Origin: Labilithrix sp.
Lineage (GTDB): Bacteria; Myxococcota_A; Polyangia; Polyangiales; Polyangiaceae
NCBI GenBank assembly: GCA_019637175.1
Contig: JAHBWD010000017.1
Span: forward strand, 62,001-126,000
Length of the DNA: 64,000 bases
Reading direction: 5' to 3'
The notes under the pieces are model-generated. The model did no database searches and was not told the DNA's origin. It worked only from the letters and a program-made list of their open reading frames with translations. Of the stretch, positions 16,073-24,981 are shown piece by piece (positions within the stretch are counted from its first letter, which is position 1; each line of letters opens with the position of its first letter). The position numbers and the translations under genes were made by a program.

Positions 16073-17254
16073 ATGTCTGAACCGTCCGGCGCAGCTCCTC
16101 CGCAGACCGAGCCTACACCGCCCTACATCGGCGGGCAGGCCGTTCTCGAGGGCGTCATGATGCGTTCGCCGACGTCGTTCGCCGTCGTCGTGCGTCGGCG
16201 CGACGGCTCGCTCCACGTGCGCGAGCGCGGCATGGCCGACGGGCGCAAGGGCGCGGCGAAGCTGCCGCTCGTGCGTGGCGTCGCGTCGCTCGTCGAGAGC
16301 CTGAAGCTCGGCAGCGAAGCGTTGCGCTTCTCGGCCGAGCAGATGGAGCGCGATCTCGACGCCGAGCCGCCGAAGGCCGCGAAGGGAGGCGGCGCCGCGG
16401 CGAGCGCGCTGCGCATGCTCCAGGCGATCGGCTACACGCTCTTCCTCATGATGTCCGCCGATGCCGGCGGCCCCGTCGTCGAAGGCGCGGAAGAGAAGAG
16501 CGACGCGAAGGAGAAAGCGTCGCGCGGCCCGATGGGGCTCATGCTCGTCTTGATGGTCGGCTTCATGATCGCGCTGCCGCAAGCGGCCGCCGCCGGCCTC
16601 AACAAGGCGCTCGGGCTCGGGCTCGACGTGCAGTCGCCGGGCTTCCAGGCGATCACCGGCGCGTTCAAGCTCACGATCGTCGTCGGCTATCTCTTCGCCG
16701 TGCGCCGGATCTTCCCCGACATCCGTCGCGTCTTCCAGTACCACGGCGCCGAGCACAAGACGATCAGCACCTACGAAGCGAACGAGCCGCTCACCGTCGA
16801 GAACGCGCGCGCGAAGACGACGCTCCACCCGCGCTGCGGAACGACCTTCCTCGTGATGGTGGCGCTCGTGTCGATCATCGTCTTCACCGCGGTCGGCGGC
16901 TTCTTGCCGAAGATCAGCACGGGCAAGCTCTGGCTCGACAACGTGATCTTCTTCCTCGAGAAGCTCCCGTTCTTGCCGCTCATCGCGGCGGTCACCTTCG
17001 AGATCCAGCGCGTCTTCGCCAAGTACTGCACGACGGGGCCGATGCGCGCGCTGCTCTGGCCGGGCTTCCTCTGCCAGAAGATCACCACCATCGAGCCCGA
17101 CGACGATCAGCTCGAGGTGGCGCTCGCTTCGCTCCGCGTCACGCTCTTCCGCGAGCAGGGCCAGGAGAAGTCGTCGGGCGGCGAGAAAGCCGACGTGCGA
17201 TACGCGACCTTCGACGCGCTCATGAAGTCGGGGCGCCTCCGCCGCGCGGCCTGA
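16073..17254 (+). CDS. DUF1385 (YqhQ-like) membrane protein
   Basis: The 393-residue protein shows the DUF1385 marks: GGQAVLEGVMMRSP near residue 22, FQYHGAEHKTISTYE in the middle, and ENARAKTTLHPRCGTTFL. Several TM segments are visible (for example LMLVLMVGFMIALPQAAAAG, FLVMVALVSIIVFTAVGGFL). It sits between rpmE and prfA, where this family is often found. The biochemical role is unknown. prfA begins 3 bp after its stop. Confidence 0.9.
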   Translation: MSEPSGAAPPQTEPTPPYIGGQAVLEGVMMRSPTSFAVVVRRRDGSLHVRERGMADGRKGAAKLPLVRGVASLVESLKLGSEALRFSAEQMERDLDAEPPKAAKGGGAAASALRMLQAIGYTLFLMMSADAGGPVVEGAEEKSDAKEKASRGPMGLMLVLMVGFMIALPQAAAAGLNKALGLGLDVQSPGFQAITGAFKLTIVVGYLFAVRRIFPDIRRVFQYHGAEHKTISTYEANEPLTVENARAKTTLHPRCGTTFLVMVALVSIIVFTAVGGFLPKISTGKLWLDNVIFFLEKLPFLPLIAAVTFEIQRVFAKYCTTGPMRALLWPGFLCQKITTIEPDDDQLEVALASLRVTLFREQGQEKSSGGEKADVRYATFDALMKSGRLRRAA

Positions 17255-17257
17255 GCG

Positions 17258-18373
17258 ATGCTGCCCCTCGACAAGCTCGAGCAGCTCTCGAGGCGCTACG
17301 TCGAGCTCGACGATCTGCTCTGCGATCCGCAGGTGCTCGGCGATCGCCATCAGCTCTCGAAGCTGAACAAAGAGCGGACCGACATCGAGCCGCTCGTGCA
17401 GGCGTTCGCGCGCTATCGCGCGCTCGAGAAGAAGATCCGCGAAGACGAAGAGGCGCTCGCCGATCCCGAGCTGCGCGAGCTCGTCGAGCACGAGCTGCCC
17501 GGGCTGCAAGCCGAGCGAACGGCGCTCGAGGGCGAGATCCAGCTCCTCTTGCTGCCGACCGATCCGAACGACAAGAAGAACGTGATCCTCGAGATCCGCG
17601 GCGGCGAGGGCGGGGAAGAGGCCGCGCTCTTCGCGGCCGATCTGTTCCGGATGTACGCGCGCTACGCCGAGACGAAGGGCTGGAAGATGGAGGTCCTCTC
17701 GCTCAGCGAGAGCGCCACGGGCGGCTACAAAGAGTGCATCGCGCTCGTCACGGGCAAAGACGTGTTCTCGCAGCTCCGCTTCGAGGGCGGCGTGCACCGC
17801 GTGCAGCGCGTGCCCGCCACCGAGACGCAGGGGCGCATCCACACGTCGACGGCGACGGTGGCGACGCTGCCCGAGGCCGACGACGTCGACGTCCAGATCG
17901 AAGACAAGGATCTCGAGTTCTCGATCGCCGCGAGCGGCGGCCCCGGCGGGCAGGGCGTCAACACGACGAACAGCGCCGTGCAGATCCTCCACAAGCCGAC
18001 GGGCATGATCGTCAAGTGCCAAGACGAGCGGTCGCAGCTCAAGAACAAGGCCAAGGCGCTCAAGGTCTTGAAGAGCCGCCTGCTCGACATCGAGCGCGAG
18101 AAGCAGGAGGCCGCGCTCTCGGCCGAGCGTCGCGGCATGGTCGGCACGGGCGAGCGAAGCCAGAAGATCCGCACGTACAATTATCCGCAGAACCGCGTGA
18201 GCGACCACCGCATCAAGCTCACGCTGAACAAGCTCGAACGGATCATCGAAGGCGATCTCGACGAGCTCGTGACCGCGCTCCGCACCCATCGTCAGGCGGC
18301 GCTGCTCAACGACGCGACCGACGGCGCGATCGGCGCGGCGCCCATGTTCGACGACGCGGAGGACGAAGCGTGA
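17258..18373 (+). CDS. prfA: Peptide chain release factor 1
   Basis: The 371-residue protein ends translation at UAA and UAG. The codon-reading tripeptide PAT is at 186-188 (RVPATETQGRIHTS) and the GGQ that triggers peptidyl-tRNA hydrolysis at 230-232 (SGGPGGQGVNTT). The coiled N-terminal domain 1 covers about 1-95. It is slightly longer than the usual 355-360 because of an acidic C-terminal tail (MFDDAEDEA). Its stop overlaps the GTG of the next gene. Confidence 0.97.
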   Translation: MLPLDKLEQLSRRYVELDDLLCDPQVLGDRHQLSKLNKERTDIEPLVQAFARYRALEKKIREDEEALADPELRELVEHELPGLQAERTALEGEIQLLLLPTDPNDKKNVILEIRGGEGGEEAALFAADLFRMYARYAETKGWKMEVLSLSESATGGYKECIALVTGKDVFSQLRFEGGVHRVQRVPATETQGRIHTSTATVATLPEADDVDVQIEDKDLEFSIAASGGPGGQGVNTTNSAVQILHKPTGMIVKCQDERSQLKNKAKALKVLKSRLLDIEREKQEAALSAERRGMVGTGERSQKIRTYNYPQNRVSDHRIKLTLNKLERIIEGDLDELVTALRTHRQAALLNDATDGAIGAAPMFDDAEDEA

Positions 18374-18828
18374 GCTCGCGTCGCCGCGCCGGCCCCGCCG
18401 ACGAGCAGCGCGTCGAGGCGCTGACGGTGGCGATGTCGCTCGCGCCCGGCGTCTACTCGCGCAACCGCATGTTCGATCTCTTCGAGCAAGCCGGCGTCAG
18501 CCGCGCGAAGTCGCGCGCCGCGACCCTTCGCGGCGTCGCCAAGCACCTCGCGCGCGCGACGGCGATCTCGGTCACCGCCGAAGGCGGCGACTTTGCGCTC
18601 CGCTACCAGATCCCCGCGATGCGCCTCACGCGCGTCGTCGAGCTGTCGCCCGTCGAGCTCGCCACGCTGCGCCTGATGGCGGCGCGCGCAGGCCTTCCGT
18701 GCCTCCCCGCCGACGACCGCGATCGCGCCGTCGTCGCCGCGGCCCTCGCCCGCCTGCTCGTCGCCGGCGGAGCGACCTCGGAGATCGCGCGCGCCGCTCG
18801 AGACGTCGCGCGCACGCCCGCGGAGTAG
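18370..18828 (+). CDS. Conserved hypothetical protein coupled to prfA
   Basis: The 152-residue helical protein has no signal peptide or TM segment. Its GTG start overlaps the prfA stop (GTGA). It contains MSLAPGVYSRNRMFDLFEQAG and KSRAATLRGVAKHLARA, which could form a small helix-turn-helix-like bundle, and an Ala-rich C-terminal part. I do not recognise a family. At this position some bacteria have the methyltransferase prmC, but this protein is far too short and lacks its NPPY motif. Confidence 0.72.
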   Translation: MSSRRRAGPADEQRVEALTVAMSLAPGVYSRNRMFDLFEQAGVSRAKSRAATLRGVAKHLARATAISVTAEGGDFALRYQIPAMRLTRVVELSPVELATLRLMAARAGLPCLPADDRDRAVVAAALARLLVAGGATSEIARAARDVARTPAE

Positions 18829-18871
18829 GCCCGCACTACCGGGCCTTCGCTCGGGGTGGTATTCTTTCTTC

Positions 18872-19567
18872 GTGCGTCGGGGGGTGCTCGCCGGTCTGAT
18901 GACGTTCGCGGCCGTCGCGGCGGCTTGCTCGCGCGAGCCGGAGCCCGTCGAGGTTCCCGCCGACGCTTCGGGCGACGCAGGCGGAGATGCGCCGCCGATC
19001 CCGACGGAGGCGGCGCCGCCGGACGAGGAGATCAGTTGCCCGGCGAGCTGTCCCTACGTCGATTTCATCGATCCCTCGAAGTTCCCGTGGAAGTCGCCGT
19101 CGAAGGTCGTCGGAGCTTGTAGCGAGGGCGATCTCGACGCCCTCGTGGAGAGGATGAACGCGAAGGGACAATCCAACTACGCGGACTGGAATGCGGCCGT
19201 GACGAACCCGACGTGTCGCGCGTGCGTCTTCGGCTCCGATGAAGGCACGCATTGGACGCCGATCGTGGAGCGCGCGAGGCCCATTCTCAACGTCGGCGCG
19301 TGCATCGCGATCGTCAGCGGAGACGAAGAGTGCGGCCGCGCATACCACAACTGGTTCGAGTGCCGGCGGGAGCTCTGCGTCGACTGTCTCGACAACGGCG
19401 CGTGCGAAGCCTTCTGCATGCCCGCGGCGACGAGGCAAGCATGCAAGACCGCTTTCGACGCGATCGGCACCACGTGCGGCGCCCAGGTCGCCGCCGACGC
19501 GGAGAAAGCCTGCGCCGGACGTCACCCGATCGAAGGCTCCGTCCGCGCGCAGTGCATCGGTCTCTGA
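18872..19567 (+). CDS. Cys-rich putative lipoprotein
   Basis: The 231-residue protein starts at GTG 18872 with a signal peptide and lipobox AAAC (followed by SREPEPVEV), then an Asp/Ala/Pro linker to about residue 55. The exported part has many cysteines in CPASCPYVDF, CRACVFGSDEG, CRRELCVDCLDNGACEAFC and CKTAFDAIGTTCG, which suggests a disulfide-stabilised fold. The family is unknown; Cys-rich lipoproteins of this style recur in the window (59181-61866). Confidence 0.75.
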   Translation: MRRGVLAGLMTFAAVAAACSREPEPVEVPADASGDAGGDAPPIPTEAAPPDEEISCPASCPYVDFIDPSKFPWKSPSKVVGACSEGDLDALVERMNAKGQSNYADWNAAVTNPTCRACVFGSDEGTHWTPIVERARPILNVGACIAIVSGDEECGRAYHNWFECRRELCVDCLDNGACEAFCMPAATRQACKTAFDAIGTTCGAQVAADAEKACAGRHPIEGSVRAQCIGL

Positions 19568-19572
19568 ACGCG

Positions 19573-19914
19573 TCAGCCCGGCGGCCAGGTCATCGTGCGG
19601 CCGCCGAGGACGTGCACGTGGATGTGGTGGACCGTCTGCCCCGCTTCGTCGCCGTCGTTGACGACGAGGCGGAAGCCGTTCGCGTGGATCCCGAGCTGCT
19701 CGGCGACCTTCTTGGCGGCGATCATCACCTGGCCGATCGTCGTCGCGTCGGCGTCGGTCAGATCGTGAATCGCGGCGATGTGCTTCTTCGGGATGACGAG
19801 CACGTGCGTCGGCGCGACGGGCCGGATGTCCTTGAAGGCGAGCGCGTGCTCGTCTTCGTAGACCACGTCGGCGGGGACCTTCTTCTCGAGGACGTTGCAG
19901 AACAGGCAGCCCAT
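19573..19914 (-). CDS. HIT-family (histidine triad) nucleotide-binding protein
   Basis: The 113-residue cytoplasmic protein is a HIT hydrolase of nucleoside phosphoramidates or adenylates (HINT type). The N-terminal CLFCNVLEKKVPADVVYEDE carries a CxxC that may bind zinc, and the active-site triad is HHIHVHVLGG (HxHxHxx) near the C-terminus. ATG 19914 fits the MGCLFC start of the family. It is transcribed with or after the ATP-grasp gene, 14 bp upstream. Confidence 0.93.
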   Translation of the reverse strand: MGCLFCNVLEKKVPADVVYEDEHALAFKDIRPVAPTHVLVIPKKHIAAIHDLTDADATTIGQVMIAAKKVAEQLGIHANGFRLVVNDGDEAGQTVHHIHVHVLGGRTMTWPPG

Positions 19915-19928
19915 GGGCGCTGACTCTA

Positions 19929-20783
19929 TCACTTGCACCGCCGGTCGATCGCCTCGACGAGGCGCTCGAGCGCGCGCGGCGCCTGCGCCAAGAAGAGCGA
20001 CGGCTCGATGAGCTCGAGCTCCATGATGCGGAGCGACGTCTCGTCGCGCACCATGTCGATCCGCGCATACAGCAGATCGTGCGCGAACGGCGCGACGGCG
20101 CGCTCGGCGAACGCGGCCTCGTCGGCGGCGATCGGCACCTCGCTCGACACCTCCTCGTGGCCGCCCGCGAAGCGCGGCGACTTCCGGATCGCGTGCGTCA
20201 GCGCGCCGTCGATCCAGACGAGCGATCGCTCGCCATAGGCCTGCACCGAGGCCATCCACTTCTGCACCATCGTCGCGCGATCGCGGACGAGCTCCGACAA
20301 GAACCGCTCGCCCTCGTCGATCTCGCTCCGCGCGAAGCGCTCGGTGCGGAACGAGCCCGCGGAGACGACGGGCTTGATCACCACCTCGTCCCAGCCGCGC
20401 GCGTCGAGGATCTCCGCGAGCCGCCGCGTCTCTCCGCGCGCGACGATCTCCGTCGGCACGATCTCGACGCCGCGCTCGGCGAGCTTCGAGAGGTACGTCT
20501 TCTCCGCGTTCCACGCGACGACCGGCGACGGGTTGAAGAGGCGCGTGACGCGCGACGCCCGGTCGGCCCAGTCGACGAAGGCCTCGTGTCGCTCGAAGTA
20601 GTTCCACGTCGAGCGAAGGACGACGAGGCGCTGATCGGCGACGAGCGAGAGGGCGTCGTCGTCGTCCCACGCGAGGATGCGCGGGTCCATTCCCGCGCGC
20701 GCGAGCGCGTCGCAGAGCAGCTCTTGATCGGGATCGGGCTCGGGCAGGCGCTTGCAGCTCGCGAGGCCGACTCGGCGCGTCAT
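19929..20783 (-). CDS. ATP-grasp ligase (RimK/DcsG-like)
   Basis: The 284-residue protein has the ATP-grasp layout: an N-terminal Rossmann-like part (MTRRVGLASCK, RLVVLRSTWNYFERHEAF), then PSPVVAWNAEKTYLSKLAERG, ATP contacts in DEVVIKPVVSAGS, VQKWMASVQAYGERSLVWIDG, and a metal-binding end YARIDMVRDE with ELELIEPSLF. The WNY and NxK motifs resemble the DcsG-like group (O-ureido-serine cyclo-ligase relatives), in which most members are uncharacterised. It joins a carboxylate to an amine or thiol using ATP; the substrate is unknown. Confidence 0.85.
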   Translation of the reverse strand: MTRRVGLASCKRLPEPDPDQELLCDALARAGMDPRILAWDDDDALSLVADQRLVVLRSTWNYFERHEAFVDWADRASRVTRLFNPSPVVAWNAEKTYLSKLAERGVEIVPTEIVARGETRRLAEILDARGWDEVVIKPVVSAGSFRTERFARSEIDEGERFLSELVRDRATMVQKWMASVQAYGERSLVWIDGALTHAIRKSPRFAGGHEEVSSEVPIAADEAAFAERAVAPFAHDLLYARIDMVRDETSLRIMELELIEPSLFLAQAPRALERLVEAIDRRCK

Positions 20784-20815
20784 GTCTCCTCCGTGCAGAA
20801 CGAGGCAGAACGAGA

Positions 20816-20860
20816 AAGGCCCGCGTCACTCGCCCGAAGAACGGGAGAGGAGCGGGCCTT
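20816..20860 (-). terminator. Terminator-like hairpin after the small lipoprotein gene
   Basis: AAGGCCCGC (20816-20824) and GCGGGCCTT (20852-20860) form a perfect 9-bp stem, with a second inner stem CCCG/CGGG in the loop. It lies 46 bp beyond the stop of the minus-strand lipoprotein gene, and on that strand the stem ends in TTTCTCG. A Rho-independent stop is plausible. Confidence 0.55.
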
Positions 20861-20906
20861 GCTCGGCACGTGCGCGTCGGCGTTTATCGAACGCGCACGA
20901 TCGTGC

Positions 20907-21137
20907 TCACTTCTTGGGGGGGGTCGCCGGAGCGGCCGACGACGAGGTCGACGGCGCGGGGGCCGCGGTGCCGGCCGGGGGGGCCGCCTTCTCCGCGGGG
21001 TCACCCGCGGGGGCGCCCGGAGCCGCCGGCGCGCCGGGGACGGCCGCGTTGACGTCCGGAACCTTCGGGACCTCCGGCAGACCGCCGCACGCGAGAGCCG
21101 TAAGGCCAAGAGCAAAGAGAACGATCAGCTTCTTCAT
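20907..21137 (-). CDS. Small Pro/Ala-rich lipoprotein
   Basis: The 76-residue protein has a clear lipoprotein signal, MKKLIVLFALGLTALAC with the lipobox Cys at 17, followed by a low-complexity Pro/Ala/Lys/Ser tail with no domain. A CTGGAGG ribosome-binding site lies 10 bases upstream of the ATG. It is probably a short outer-membrane-anchored filler or linker protein; similar tails occur in the other lipoproteins here. Confidence 0.75.
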   Translation of the reverse strand: MKKLIVLFALGLTALACGGLPEVPKVPDVNAAVPGAPAAPGAPAGDPAEKAAPPAGTAAPAPSTSSSAAPATPPKK

Positions 21138-21282
21138 GATGATTTTGCCTCCAGGAGCCGCTCTTTTCCGCCCTCCCCACGCCGCGCGTCAAGTGAAACC
21201 GGCGAAACTCGACCACGGCCGACGTGATTTCAACTAGATAGGAGGCCTCTTTTTTGGCGGCGAGCGGCCGAATTGCAGCCGA

Positions 21283-22674
21283 ATGCATCGCGTTTCGCCG
21301 CGCTTCGTCCATCCTCTTCCTGGATTCGCGCACGTGGAATCGAGCAGCCACAAGAGCCTCCGTCGGATCCTGATCGCCAAGGCCGCCGCCTTCGCGGCGC
21401 TCTCGGCCCTCGGCGTCTACGGCGCGTGGTGGCTCCGTGCGCAGGGCCTCACCATCGGCGAGGCGACCACGGAGCTGCGTCGAGGAGAGGATCCTCGCTA
21501 CGACTGGCGCTCGGTCGACAAGAAGCACTGGCAGGCGCTCTCACCGATCACGCGCCTCGAGGGCAGCCCTCCGCTCCCCTCCGAAGAAGCGTCGGAGATC
21601 ACCGACGCGCGCGAGGCCAACGGCGCGGGCTGCGCGAGCGGCATGGTGCGCGTGAAGGGCAACCATCGCGTCGAGTCGCTCGCGGGAGCGACGGGCGAGA
21701 TCGAGCGCATCCAGGACGGCGCGTGCACCGACTGGATCAGCCGCGAGTTCCCCGCTCGCTGCCGCACGTTCGACAAGGAGAAGATCGCCGCCGACGTCGC
21801 GAAGCTGCCGACGCGGCCGCTCGACTTCTGCATGGATCGCTTCGAGTACCCGAACGTGCTCGGGCAGAACCCGATGATCGTCGTCACGTTCAACGAGGCG
21901 CAGAACCTCTGCAAGAAGTCGAAGAAGCGGCTCTGCACCGAGACGGAGTGGACGTTCGCCTGCGAGGGCGAGGAGGTGAGGCCGTACCCCTACGGATGGA
22001 CGCGCGACACCACGGCTTGCGTCGTCGATCGATCGTGGCGCCCCTTCAAGGAGGGCGCGCTCGCGCCGCGCGACGGTCAGAAGGCGCGCGCGGAGCTCGA
22101 TCGCCTCTGGCAAGCCGAGCCCTCGGGCACGCGCGGCGCGTGCAAGAGCCCCTTCGGCGTCTACGACATGACGGGCAACGTCGACGAGTGGACGCGCTCG
22201 GTCCGACCGACCGGCTACACCTCGATCCTGAAGGGCGGTTACTGGGGACCGGTGCGCGCGCGCTGCCGCCCGGCGACGCGCGCGCACAACGAAGACTTCG
22301 TGGCCTATCAGCAGGGCTTCCGCTGCTGCGGCGACGCGAACGCTTCGGTGCCGCCGCCTGCCGCCACGCCGCCGGTCGCCGCGGCGCCGCCCGCGACGGA
22401 GGTCGACGCGGGCGCCCCGCGCGCGAGCGAGCTGTCTGCGGAGTGGCCCGATCCGGGACCGAGCGACGACGACGACGAGCTCGACGCGATCGGCAAGGCG
22501 CGCGTGAAGCTCGGCTGTGCGTCCGCGCGCGCGCCCGCGCCGGCGTCGACGTCGCCGCTGCTCGTGGGCTTCGCGATCGCCGCTGTGCTACGAGCAGCGC
22601 GCCGATGGAGGAAGTCACCGACGACGACGATCTCCTGCCCGTCGCGTCGCTCACGCGCACGCGCGAGGCGCTGA
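21283..22674 (+). CDS. Membrane-anchored formylglycine-generating-enzyme-like (SUMF1-fold) protein
   Basis: The 463-residue protein has one N-terminal TM segment (about residues 28-50, ILIAKAAAFAALSALGVYGAWWL) and an exported FGE/sulfatase-modifying domain (about 115-350): ARCRTFDKEK, DFCMDRFEYPNV, CKKSKKRLCTETEWTFAC, YDMTGNVDEWTRSV, GFRCCGD. The CxTExEWxxAC and GNVxEW motifs are diagnostic of the fold. Whether it oxidises Cys is unclear. A GTG at 21334 is an alternative start. The C-terminus carries a second hydrophobic segment and overlaps the next gene by 70 bp. Confidence 0.85.
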   Translation: MHRVSPRFVHPLPGFAHVESSSHKSLRRILIAKAAAFAALSALGVYGAWWLRAQGLTIGEATTELRRGEDPRYDWRSVDKKHWQALSPITRLEGSPPLPSEEASEITDAREANGAGCASGMVRVKGNHRVESLAGATGEIERIQDGACTDWISREFPARCRTFDKEKIAADVAKLPTRPLDFCMDRFEYPNVLGQNPMIVVTFNEAQNLCKKSKKRLCTETEWTFACEGEEVRPYPYGWTRDTTACVVDRSWRPFKEGALAPRDGQKARAELDRLWQAEPSGTRGACKSPFGVYDMTGNVDEWTRSVRPTGYTSILKGGYWGPVRARCRPATRAHNEDFVAYQQGFRCCGDANASVPPPAATPPVAAAPPATEVDAGAPRASELSAEWPDPGPSDDDDELDAIGKARVKLGCASARAPAPASTSPLLVGFAIAAVLRAARRWRKSPTTTISCPSRRSRARARR

Positions 22675-23723
22675 GCGCAGAGCTCGGCGCCTTCGTCGCC
22701 CCGGGCGAGCTCTTCGCGCGCGAAGGCGATCTCTTCCGCTGCACGGCGTGCGCGCATCGCTGCGTCTTGAGCGACGGTCGGCCCGGCGCGTGCGGCGTTC
22801 GTGAGCGTCGCGGCGACGCCGGCTTGGTCCCGTTCGGCTACGTCGCGCGCCGCTACGTCCGGAACGTCGAGACCAACACCGTCTACCACGTGGTGCCCGG
22901 CGCGAAGGCGCTGACGTTCGGGATGTACGGCTGCGATCTGCGCTGCCCGTACTGTCACAACTGGAAGCTCTCGCAGGCGCTCCGCGACGGCGACGCCGCG
23001 GTGGGCGCGACCCCGCCGATCCCGATGACGCCCGCCGCGCTCGTCGACGAAGCCGTCTCCGCGGGCTGCCGCGTGATGTGTGCAGCTTACAACGAGCCGA
23101 TGATCGCGGCGGAGTGGGTGCGCGCGGTCTTCGGCGAGGCGCGCGCGCGCGGCCTCTTCACCATGATCGTCTCCGACGGCAACACGACGCCCGAGGCGCT
23201 CGCGTTCGTTCGTCCCGTCACCGACGTCTATCGCGTCGACCTCAAGGGGTTCTCGTCCGAGCAGTACAAGGCGCTCGGCGGGCGCATCGAGCCGGTGCTC
23301 GCCGCGATCGCCGAGGCCCGCCGGCTCGGCTTCTGGGTCGAGGTCGTCACGCTCGTCGTGCCGGGCTTCAACGATGATCCGGCGGGCCTCCGCGCGCTCG
23401 CGAAGAAGCTCCTCGCGATCGATCCCGCGATCCCGTGGCACCTCAACGCGTTCCAGCCGCGCTACAAGATGCGCGATCGGCCGCCGATGCACCCCGAGCT
23501 GCTCGTCTCGATCGCCGGCGCGGCGCTCGCGCGGGGGATGAAGCACGTCTACGTCGGCAACGTGACGGGCATGTTCGGCGAGCTCGAGCACACGCGGTGC
23601 CCGAAGTGCCATTTCACCCTCGTCGAGCGCCGCAACTACCAGACGACGGCGGTGCGCCTCGACGGCTCGTCGTGCCCCGCGTGCCGCGAGCCCGTCGCGG
23701 GCCTCTTCACCGAACGGGCGTAG
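22605..23723 (+). CDS. amrS: AmmeMemoRadiSam-type radical SAM enzyme
   Basis: The 372-residue protein is a radical SAM enzyme related to pyruvate-formate-lyase activators. The 4Fe-4S motif is CxxxCxxC with Cys110, Cys114 and Cys117 (YGCDLRCPYCHNW). It has the AmrS-type N-terminal zinc-like part FRCTACAHRCVLSDG with GACGVRE, and a C-terminal ribbon CPKCHFTLVERRN and CPACREPVAGLF. The partner proteins of that system (AMMECR1 and Memo types) are not in the window. ATG 22605 is the only start giving the conserved N-terminus, so the gene truly overlaps the previous one by 70 bp. Confidence 0.88.
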   Translation: MEEVTDDDDLLPVASLTRTREALSAELGAFVAPGELFAREGDLFRCTACAHRCVLSDGRPGACGVRERRGDAGLVPFGYVARRYVRNVETNTVYHVVPGAKALTFGMYGCDLRCPYCHNWKLSQALRDGDAAVGATPPIPMTPAALVDEAVSAGCRVMCAAYNEPMIAAEWVRAVFGEARARGLFTMIVSDGNTTPEALAFVRPVTDVYRVDLKGFSSEQYKALGGRIEPVLAAIAEARRLGFWVEVVTLVVPGFNDDPAGLRALAKKLLAIDPAIPWHLNAFQPRYKMRDRPPMHPELLVSIAGAALARGMKHVYVGNVTGMFGELEHTRCPKCHFTLVERRNYQTTAVRLDGSSCPACREPVAGLFTERA

Positions 23724-23759
23724 AGGCGGAGAGGCGAAGGGGAGAGAGGAGAGGCGTCG

Positions 23760-24083
23760 TCATCGCGTCTCGTCTCTCGTGTCTTCCCTTCGCTCCTCCG
23801 CCTCTGCCCCCGTTCGGGCGGTCTTCTGCGCGACGTGGAGCGCCGCGTCTTTGGCCGCGCGCGCGACGCGCACCGCTTGCATGCTCGCGTGCGTCGCGCT
23901 CGCGCGAAACGCGCCGCTCACCATGCGCGCGAGGCTCCTCGCGACCGCGACGCGATCGGCGAAGCGCATCATGATCTCGAGCGCTTCGTCGTCGGGATGA
24001 CGGCGCGGGCGCGCGCCCGAAGGCGGCGGGCGCGAGCTCGCGCGCTCGCCCGCGTTTCTCGACGTCGGTCCCGTGGCGGCCAT
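23760..24083 (-). CDS. Hypothetical small protein (weak call)
   Basis: The 107-residue frame starts MAATGPTSRNAGERASS and has a helical middle (DDEALEIMMRFADRVAVARSLARMVSG) and a charged C-terminus. There is no recognisable domain, signal or ribosome-binding site, and the composition is not decisive. It is convergent with the radical SAM gene. It may be non-coding. Confidence 0.35.
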   Translation of the reverse strand: MAATGPTSRNAGERASSRPPPSGARPRRHPDDEALEIMMRFADRVAVARSLARMVSGAFRASATHASMQAVRVARAAKDAALHVAQKTARTGAEAEERREDTRDETR

Positions 24084-24290
24084 CGCGGGACCTGAAGCAC
24101 GCGATGTGCCGCTTCGAGGCTCGCGCTTTCTTCGGGTCATTCGAGGGGTGCGGCAAGACGGATCGCCCCACGCCGTCACAGGTGTGGCCGATCGCGACCG
24201 CGACGCTGCGTCACCGACATCGCGCTCGACGCGCGTGCCGTCGGGCTCGTGCCTTGCAGCGCTCGAGGCGTTCGAGAGGCGGTCGAGAAC

Positions 24291-24818
24291 ATGAGCCCGC
24301 GGAGCTGCAGCCTGGTCTTGGTCGCTGCCGTCGCCGTCGCGGCGTGCCGCCGCGACGACGGCGCCGGGGAGGCGGGCACCGCGAAGCACGCGAAGCAGGA
24401 GCGCGTGGTTCGCGAGCTCGAGCGGGGCGAGTCGCACGAGGCCGAGCGGCTGCTCGAGGAGACCGCCGCGGGCGCGGAGGAGGCGGCGCGCGAGGCGCAA
24501 GACGCCGCCGAGACGATCGCGCGCGAGACCCGCGAGCTTCGCGATCTCGTGGCGCGTGAGCTCGCGTGGGTCGACCGGCGCATCGCCGATCTCCAGCGCG
24601 GCGTCGTCGCCTCGCGGGGCGATCGCCGCCTCGAGAAGCAGCGCGACCTCGCCGCGGCGCGCGGCTTCCGCGTCCGGATCGCGCGCGACAAGTCGATCCT
24701 CGATCGCCCGATCGACGACGCGATCTGGGACGCCCTCAAAGACCGCGTCGAGCGCGATCTCGACGACGATCGCCCGCCCGCGGTCCCTCGCACGTACGAG
24801 AACACGTCGGAGATCTGA
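24291..24818 (+). CDS. Coiled-coil putative lipoprotein
   Basis: The 175-residue protein has a signal peptide with lipobox VAAC (followed by RRDDGAGEAG). A long Glu/Arg/Ala helix follows from about 35 to 130 (RELERGESHEAERLLEE, EEAAREAQDAAETIARE), which is a likely coiled coil, then RVRIARDKSILDRP. ATG 24291 is fixed by the signal peptide. It resembles other envelope coiled-coil proteins only in general form. Confidence 0.72.
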   Translation: MSPRSCSLVLVAAVAVAACRRDDGAGEAGTAKHAKQERVVRELERGESHEAERLLEETAAGAEEAAREAQDAAETIARETRELRDLVARELAWVDRRIADLQRGVVASRGDRRLEKQRDLAAARGFRVRIARDKSILDRPIDDAIWDALKDRVERDLDDDRPPAVPRTYENTSEI

Positions 24819-24821
24819 TGA

Positions 24822-24844
24822 CGCCGAGGCTCATACCCTCGGCG
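24822..24844 (+). terminator. Hairpin directly after the coiled-coil lipoprotein
   Basis: CGCCGAGG (24822-24829) and CCTCGGCG (24837-24844) form a perfect 8-bp stem with a seven-base loop, starting four bases after the stop. No T-run follows. Confidence 0.45.
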
Positions 24845-24953
24845 ATCGCGTGATCCGATGTTCGCCTCGAACAGGAGGAGACTCGCCGGCGACGAGACTC
24901 GGATGAGGCCAGGGCGGAGTCGGCCCACGACTCGCGCTGCGATCGTGGCCGAT

Positions 24954-24969
24954 CCGCGATTGATCGCGG
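24954..24969 (-). terminator. Hairpin downstream of tRNA-Cys
   Basis: CCGCGA and TCGCGG form a 6-bp stem with a four-base loop, 13 bases beyond the 3' end of the tRNA on the minus strand. It may serve as the 3' processing or termination signal. Confidence 0.35.
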
Positions 24970-24981
24970 GGACTTGCTCAG

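Noticed and set aside
15890..18289. Long antisense open frame of about 800 codons opposite DUF1385 and prfA
   Set aside because: The real genes are on the plus strand; the frame lacks stops because of codon bias and its product has no protein-like features.
19929..20783. Peptide antibiotic gene cluster around the ATP-grasp genes
   Set aside because: There is no precursor peptide, transporter or tailoring enzyme near either ATP-grasp gene (19929 or 33408).
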